Origin: Udaeobacter sp025935755
GTDB lineage: Bacteria > Verrucomicrobiota > Verrucomicrobiia > Chthoniobacterales > UBA10450
Assembly (NCBI GenBank): GCA_036278715.1
Contig: DASUKN010000006.1
Location: 62,001 to 126,000 of the forward strand
Reading direction: 5' to 3'
DNA length: 64,000 nucleotides
How positions within the stretch are numbered: the stretch's first letter is position 1; the number at the start of each line of letters is the position of its first letter. Position numbers and translations under genes: made by a program. Below the pieces are notes generated by a model. That model had not been told where the DNA came from. It ran no database searches and saw nothing but the letters and a program-made list of their open reading frames with translations. Below are positions 59,826-64,000 of this stretch, in pieces.

Positions 59826-59996
59826 TTAGTTATGTCCCGCATCGATTGAATTTCCGCTTCGCTCAGGAGCCGGCTGGTTGGTGTAATCGGTTACGCCGCT
59901 TGTTGCCGGCTCGTCGGGTGAAAAAACGCTCTCGCACGAGGTAACCAGCATCGCCACCAAAGAGAGGACCGAAATGAAAATGATCGAATTTTTCAT
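59826..59996 (-). CDS. Tiny lipoprotein
   Basis: Protein of 56 residues from ATG 59996 (MKNSIIFISVLSLVAML). The lipobox VTSC places the lipidated Cys at about residue 21. The mature peptide of about 36 residues is Ser/Pro/Thr/Asn-rich (ESVFSPDEPATSGVTDY, PAPERSGNSIDAGHN), without a fold that can be recognised. First of a series of small exported proteins to the right end. Confidence 0.6.
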   Translation of the reverse strand: MKNSIIFISVLSLVAMLVTSCESVFSPDEPATSGVTDYTNQPAPERSGNSIDAGHN

Positions 59997-60105
59997 ACCA
60001 GGAAAATTGTCGTTTGCAGCCCGGTGATTCAATCACAAAGCGCTATGACTCGTAAAGCACACAGGATTTCTCGATGACCTCGCGAGGTATCAGTAGTGCT
60101 CCGCC

Positions 60106-60324
60106 TCATCGAATATGACCGGTTAAATCCAGCCAGGTTACCGAACCGTTAGGGTGCAACACGAGCCGCACCGAATGAAGCCGACCGCGGGTATCAAACA
60201 GATTGTTGACGTCGTAATTTATTGTGACTTCACGGGTCTGCGACTTCATTTCCACGGTCAGTAGCATCGCCCCGAGGGATATCAAAAGCGGGAACAGCCA
60301 GATGAGGTTTTTCATAATCTTCAT
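60106..60324 (-). CDS. Small membrane-anchored protein
   Basis: Protein of 72 residues from ATG 60324, or 69 from ATG 60315. A hydrophobic N-terminus (IWLFPLLISLGAMLL) anchors a short beta-rich part: TREVTINYDVNNLF, GRLHSVRLVLHPNGSVTWLDLTGHIR. No family recognised. A longer open frame to 60522 would include unlikely residues. It follows the cupin gene downstream on the same strand. Confidence 0.5.
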   Translation of the reverse strand: MKIMKNLIWLFPLLISLGAMLLTVEMKSQTREVTINYDVNNLFDTRGRLHSVRLVLHPNGSVTWLDLTGHIR

Positions 60325-60518
60325 AAAAGGAAGTGTCCCTAAAACGGCTGCAGTATGGCAAGCTAGATCACCACTCTTTAAATCGCCCTGGTGCCCTGCG
60401 CCTCGATCAAGTCGACAGGCCGCGTCGTCAACGCAAATCACGGCGTGGTGAGCGGCTGCAATTGTCTCAAAACGATCTATGCAGGCGGGCACCGAACGAT
60501 TGTGTAGTTTTTTACTCC

Positions 60519-60893
60519 TCAATGTCCAGGCTCGGTCTTGAGCTCAACCAGGATCAGATGCAAAGGCGTGTCGCCAATGTTCTCCGCGGCGTGCGTCAAA
60601 GGGTCGCGATAGATCACATCGCCTGTCTTTAACGTGCCGTCAGTGACCTTGCCGTCAGCAGCGTAGTTGCGAAAGCGTCCTCCCTCCAAAACATAAATGA
60701 CGTTCGCGGGGTGAGAATGCACCTGTTCCTTCGTACCGGGTGGCAACATGGCTTCGAGAACGCGAACACGATCGTTCTCGAACCTGACGTGTATTGTCTT
60801 GGAATTCACGACGGCCGGGTCTTGCGCGTTCGCAGTCACCGGCATCGGTGAGAGTAACGCAATGGTCATAGCAAAGATGCTTCGCGAGTGCAT
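60519..60893 (-). CDS. Exported cupin-domain protein
   Basis: Protein of 124 residues from ATG 60893, with a signal peptide ending near ANA-QD. A single cupin domain follows: LPPGTKEQVHSHPANVIYVLEGG, with the two metal-site His and the Glu, and LKTGDVIYRDPLTHAAENIGDTP. Such small cupins bind metals or act on small metabolites. A GGAGG element is better spaced for a TTG at 60899 than for the ATG, so the true start may be two codons earlier. Confidence 0.72.
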   Translation of the reverse strand: MHSRSIFAMTIALLSPMPVTANAQDPAVVNSKTIHVRFENDRVRVLEAMLPPGTKEQVHSHPANVIYVLEGGRFRNYAADGKVTDGTLKTGDVIYRDPLTHAAENIGDTPLHLILVELKTEPGH

Positions 60894-61182
60894 GGTCAAG
60901 ACGATGGCCTCCTGTTGAGTCAATTGCAATTCATCCCTGTACACCGTTGTAACTTGAGATTAATCTCAAACGCACGCATCGGAGTTCGTCCGTCAACGGC
61001 GCAGCATGAACGATCTGGGTGGCAGAGGCGGATGCTTACGGAACGTATTCTATTGGCCCCGGAGAAATGGTGACCGTCCTTTGTGGAACTGAGAAGCGAT
61101 ATACCGGTTCCCCGTGCGGTCGCTCAAGATTTAAACGATACGCGCCTAACGATTGAGCAACCGGTGGCGCACCGGCGACGGG

Positions 61183-61341
61183 TCAAGGGCACGCGCATAT
61201 GATCTCCCCGGCAATACGATCACCGGGGCCGGCAAGGGCTCCCGCCGAGGTTGGGGGAGCCTTATCGTTTCGAACATGGCTTTCCGTTGATCCGCAGCCT
61301 GCGATCATCAGCCAAACGATCAACATCAGTATTATTTTCAT
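61183..61341 (-). CDS. Tiny lipoprotein
   Basis: Protein of 52 residues from ATG 61341 (MKIILMLIVWLMIAGCGS), with the lipobox IAGC. The mature part has STESHVRNDKAPPTSAGALAGPGDRIAGEIICACP. AAAGGA lies at a good distance upstream of the ATG. A possible structural lipoprotein; no domain is recognised. The 60945-61182 gap shows no gene. Confidence 0.6.
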   Translation of the reverse strand: MKIILMLIVWLMIAGCGSTESHVRNDKAPPTSAGALAGPGDRIAGEIICACP

Positions 61342-61439
61342 TGCGCTATCCTTTGATTGTTGCCGCACATTACCATCTGCTAAACGTAGGGCGGCCTGTT
61401 GCGAGTGTCGCAGTGGTGCAGTGACCCGCCAAAACATTC

Positions 61440-61664
61440 TTACAGCGGGTTGGGAGCATTAACGCAATTCCCCAGACACGTGTGAAAAGCATCGTTACAT
61501 ACTTTTAAGCTGCGGACTGGATCAGTCGAGTTGGCAGCAGCGTCACGACACTGCACATACCTTTGCCGGCATAGAGTTTGGCAGTCCAAGCTTTGTGCGA
61601 ATGCCTGCCAAAAAAGACCCAAAGCCAGGGAAATTAGAATTGCACCTGTTATTTGTCTCTTCAT
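61440..61664 (-). CDS. Small exported cysteine-rich protein
   Basis: Protein of 74 residues. A signal peptide ends near AFA-QS (about 23). The mature part has six Cys (LDCQTLCRQRYVQC, VCNDAFHTCLGNC), consistent with three disulfides in a helical hairpin. AAGGAG is well placed before the ATG. Unknown function; no family recognised. It is upstream of the 61183 lipoprotein on the same strand. Confidence 0.65.
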   Translation of the reverse strand: MKRQITGAILISLALGLFWQAFAQSLDCQTLCRQRYVQCRDAAANSTDPVRSLKVCNDAFHTCLGNCVNAPNPL

Positions 61665-61877
61665 TAATTGCTATCTCCTTTGGAAAGATGTCCGGCTTCC
61701 ATCAGTTGGGGCGAGTTCCTTTAACCTCGTTTCGAGTACCGGCTTGCAGTCGCTCGTATACAGCGGCAATTTACGGATTAACAATTCCAACCGAAGTATT
61801 TCAGCTTGGACCGGGATGAACCGCGCGTATTGCTTTTGTTGGTGGAATGGTGCAGGGCATGATGCGTAGGAGATCTT

Positions 61878-62018
61878 ATGAATAGGAAAGCCAAGCCGAA
61901 GCAGAAGCCGAACGCGGGCGGCCGAAAAACCCGTGATTTGAAACCGAAGAAGGACGTCAAAGGTGGTTTGAGCACGTTCGCGCAAAGGAAAGAAACACCA
62001 CCAAGACCGCCTGGCTAA
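61878..62018 (+). CDS. Small basic peptide with DLKPKKDVKGG motif
   Basis: A 46-residue frame with a very good ribosome site (AGGAG, 6 bases before the ATG). It reads NRKAKPKQKPNAGGRKTRDLKPKKDVKGG, then LSTFAQRKETPPRPPG. The peptide is strongly basic. A short DLxPKxDVKGG pattern occurs, as far as I recall, in many small uncharacterised bacterial peptides; I do not know its function. No modifying enzyme is beside it. It is divergent from the 61440 gene. Too short for most gene finders. Confidence 0.5.
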   Translation: MNRKAKPKQKPNAGGRKTRDLKPKKDVKGGLSTFAQRKETPPRPPG

Positions 62019-62116
62019 CCAAGCGGCGCCACGCAGAGGGTAACCAACTACGCGGTGGGCCAGAGCGTGCGGGAACCGACGCTTCATCTACGGACTGAAA
62101 TACGTTTTCCAACAAC

Positions 62117-62233
62117 ATGCCCTTTTCCCGTAAGCGAGAGGAAGCGAGCAACGCGCAGCAGCAGAAGAAAAAGCAAAGCCCGCACGCAAACCATCAGGAT
62201 CAGGCAGCGTATCCCAATTTAAGGCATTTTTGA
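62117..62233 (+). CDS. Possible tiny basic peptide
   Basis: A 38-codon frame, PFSRKREEASNAQQQKKKQ then SPHANHQDQAAYPNLRHF, follows the basic peptide gene. It is Gln/Lys-rich, but no ribosome site is visible, so it could be chance. Confidence 0.2.
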   Translation: MPFSRKREEASNAQQQKKKQSPHANHQDQAAYPNLRHF

Positions 62234-62272
62234 GGTTGCTACGCGAACGAAAACCGAGGCAGAATCCGCCGC

Positions 62273-62779
62273 GTGAACTGCTGGGCCCCCCGATTGTTAA
62301 TCCTGACGTTGTTGTCGATGTCAGTCGCCGTTGCTGAGGACTTCAAAACTGTGACCGGCAAAGTATACAAAGACGCTACGATCACGCATGTAGAAGCAGA
62401 CGGGATCGTGCTAAGAACGAAGACCGGAATTTCAAAGGTGTATTTCGTAGAACTTCCGAAGGAGGTTCAGCAACGGTTTCAACATGGTCCTGCGACGGCG
62501 ACTGCAAAGCCAGTCGCTCAAGGCATCGATAAGAGAGAAAGCGCGAATCAAGCCACCGGGGTCATTCCAGACACCGGTACCTTTGCCGATAAATTTGCTC
62601 AACGAGTCGAAAAAAAGCTGGACGAGCGGGAAGCGATCTTACAGGGAAAACGGACTAGCTCACCCGGCCCCGCAGAGAAGAGCATTTTGCGTGAGTTTGC
62701 TTTCCATAAAGCTTTCCTGGCTGGAACTGCTGTGGTGGCCTGCGTGCTGTTCGCTATCGTCTGGCGTCGCTTCAAATAG
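62273..62779 (+). CDS. Exported membrane-tailed protein of a verrucomicrobial type
   Basis: Protein of 168 residues from GTG 62273. A signal peptide ends near AVA-ED. The start of the mature part, DFKTVTGKVYKDATITHVEADGIVLRTKTGISKVYFVELPKEVQQRF, resembles a small SH3/barrel-like domain that I associate with verrucomicrobial proteins. A charged helix (about 120-135) and a C-terminal membrane helix (about 145-165, ending WRRFK) follow. Function unknown. It supports a verrucomicrobial origin for the window. Confidence 0.75.
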   Translation: MNCWAPRLLILTLLSMSVAVAEDFKTVTGKVYKDATITHVEADGIVLRTKTGISKVYFVELPKEVQQRFQHGPATATAKPVAQGIDKRESANQATGVIPDTGTFADKFAQRVEKKLDEREAILQGKRTSSPGPAEKSILREFAFHKAFLAGTAVVACVLFAIVWRRFK

Positions 62780-63215
62780 ACGAGCAATCACGGAAATAAG
62801 TTCCAGTAGGACAGAAGTCAGAACCGGTTGCCGATACGCTGCGCAAAATCGAACGGAGCGTGGCTTGTCTCTTGAACAGATCGTAAAGGAATCTGATCGG
62901 GGACGCCACCACTCACGAAAGCGTTCCGCTGTGCGTGCCGACAAGATACCGATTGCGTGTGTAGAAGCGCAAAGGGCGACAACAGGGTTTGCTGTGAGTT
63001 GATGCTGTGACACTTCAGCGGCCTCACCAATCTCGCGCAGTTTCGCCGTGCTCTATCACGTTGCTGTCGTTGATGAAGTCTGACACTACTCCGCCTTTTT
63101 CTGATCTTCCTGGCTACTGCATTGTAACACATAGGCGAATTACCGATCACTCGTTAGGTAAATCAAAATGGCGCTGTTTACAGCTGAGGCGTCGTTACAA
63201 CACGTTATCAGTTCT
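62780..63215. other. Intergenic region, no gene seen
   Basis: 436 bases without a credible gene on either strand; short open frames lack ribosome sites and family-like sequence. It should contain the promoter for the WGxxGxxG gene at 63216, but no clear -35/-10 pair stands out. Confidence 0.5.
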
Positions 63216-63512
63216 ATGAACAAATCGATAAAACTCCATGTTTACGCTGCCCTGGCCGCCGGACTTGCTCTATCGCCCGTCGCAGCTCACGCCCAGACTT
63301 CACCCACTGGCAATGCCGGTGGAACGACCACCGCGTCTGATGCCACTGGCGCTGATACCCGTGGCTACCGCAATGAACATCATGATTATGGATGGATTGG
63401 CCTGGCAGGTCTGCTTGGCCTTCTCGGTCTGATGCGTAGAGACCGGACCGATCGTTATGACAAGGCTAACAGCGCCAGCAGGCGTTCTGATCTCGCCGGT
63501 ACCCGCAGTTAA
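63216..63512 (+). CDS. Exported protein with WGxxGxxG-like C-terminal sorting signal
   Basis: Protein of 98 residues from ATG 63216 (MNKSIKLHVYAALAAGLALSP). A signal peptide ends near AHA-QT. A Thr/Gly-rich linker (about 28-50) leads to HHDYGWIGLAGLLGLLGLMRRDR, a Trp-Gly-like motif, hydrophobic helix and basic cluster of the WGxxGxxG-CTERM type, thought to be a membrane-anchoring or sorting tail. The first Gly pair of the motif reads YGWIG, a slight variant. The final residues are Ser/Arg-rich. Confidence 0.72.
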   Translation: MNKSIKLHVYAALAAGLALSPVAAHAQTSPTGNAGGTTTASDATGADTRGYRNEHHDYGWIGLAGLLGLLGLMRRDRTDRYDKANSASRRSDLAGTRS

Positions 63513-63705
63513 GAGCAGAAATCGTTCAAGTCTGTTCGCATCGTTTTCCAGCGGAGCAGGGCGTGTCGGCGTGTCGGCGCATCGCTGCTAATCTACAGAA
63601 ACCCAGCGGGTGACTTGAACCGACAAGTCCCTACTCACCGCGAGGGCGATCGTCCACCGCGGGTCCAAAGCACCGCGAGATCGGGGGGAAGTGCGTGCGG
63701 TTCGA

Positions 63706-63927
63706 CTAAAAGTGTGCTCTGGCTAACAGAAGCAAGCGTCGAGCGATGCGATAATTCCGGCCGTCTGAAATACATGAGTTTCTCGCTTCGAAGCTGTGTT
63801 TTGTAACCCGCTGCTCTGCAAGCCGCCGGTCCTGATGACGCCGTTCGCGAATCGTGCGGTCGATGAAAGCTCCCAGGTTATGTTCAGCGCGATTACCACC
63901 GAATAGATGACGTTTTGCAATATTCAT
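63706..63927 (-). CDS. Small basic protein with a strong ribosome site
   Basis: Protein of 73 residues: NIAKRHLFGGNRAEHNLGAF, then IDRTIRERRHQDRRLAEQRV and a basic tail. The ATG at 63927 is preceded by GGAGGG at 7 bases, an unusually good ribosome site, which is why I keep it. The amino acid content (many Arg and His) also allows a spurious frame. A competing frame on the same strand has no such site. Confidence 0.4.
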   Translation of the reverse strand: MNIAKRHLFGGNRAEHNLGAFIDRTIRERRHQDRRLAEQRVTKHSFEARNSCISDGRNYRIARRLLLLARAHF

Positions 63928-64000
63928 GTCGCTACCCTCCGTAAAAGCAAATCGCGTGGGCCTCGGTATTTGGATGGGCTCCCGCGGGTGACAAGAACGT

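Noticed and set aside
1..64000. Prophage or insertion sequence
   Set aside because: No transposase, integrase, recombinase or phage structural gene is visible on either strand.

Overview
The window looks like a chromosomal segment of a soil-type Verrucomicrobiota bacterium, probably a Chthoniobacterales/Udaeobacter-like lineage. This is inferred from gene style, not from a marker-gene search. Supporting signs are an ECF sigma factor beside a TPR-bearing Ser/Thr kinase, an HTTM protein with a membrane partner, a WGxxGxxG-tailed exported protein, a small exported protein of a kind I associate with verrucomicrobia (62273-62779), Gram-negative envelope genes (lpxB, mlaDFE, a PagL-like deacylase) and many intergenic palindromic repeats. 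I see no rRNA, CRISPR array, transposase, integrase or phage gene.

Layout. 0-3.5 kb: small exported proteins, a NUDIX protein, a PagL-like outer-membrane protein and an RluA-type pseudouridine synthase that seems to carry a frameshift. 3.5-9 kb: accB-accC, thiE, a PfkB kinase, a PAP2 phosphatase that looks inserted at the pfkB 3' end, an exported nuclease-HhH fusion and tRNA-Arg. 9-14.5 kb: a Tat-exported amidase, a glycosyltransferase-like protein, phhB, DUF5069, MaoC and rluD. 14.5-19 kb: a signalling/proteostasis run of Ser/Thr kinase, ClpX-like unfoldase with a duplicated C-terminal domain and a cyclase-like membrane protein with altered catalytic residues, then recR. 19-26 kb: lipA, a GT2, the mlaE-mlaF-mlaD transporter with 4-base overlaps, cardiolipin synthase and a truncated flavin oxidoreductase.

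26-34 kb: an HSL-type hydrolase, msrB, an MFS carrier and the minus-strand ribBA-ribH-nusB-ftsY run. 34-40 kb: GDP-fucose synthase, a Gfo/Idh/MocA oxidoreductase, lpxB, a kynB-like cyclase and an ArnT-like glycosyltransferase; this is an LPS/lipid A flavoured region. 40-48 kb: small membrane proteins, DUF4126, serS, ybaB, dnaX, two cysteine-rich exported proteins and a DmpA-type peptidase. 48-59 kb: HTTM pair, large kinase-TPR protein with its ECF sigma factor, a histidine kinase/LuxR regulator pair and a DUF885 protein. 59-64 kb: tRNA-Val and an unusual density of very small exported proteins, lipoproteins and basic peptides.

The most notable non-gene signal is repeats. One family of about 80-105 bp palindromes (ends TGTCAT...ATGACA) recurs in intergenic gaps. 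In two places its last bases appear to supply the start codon of a glycosyltransferase gene, and in another it supplies the nusB stop codon. Two other repeat families and a three-hairpin element also occur. Functions come from reading the proteins by eye; no database search was run.
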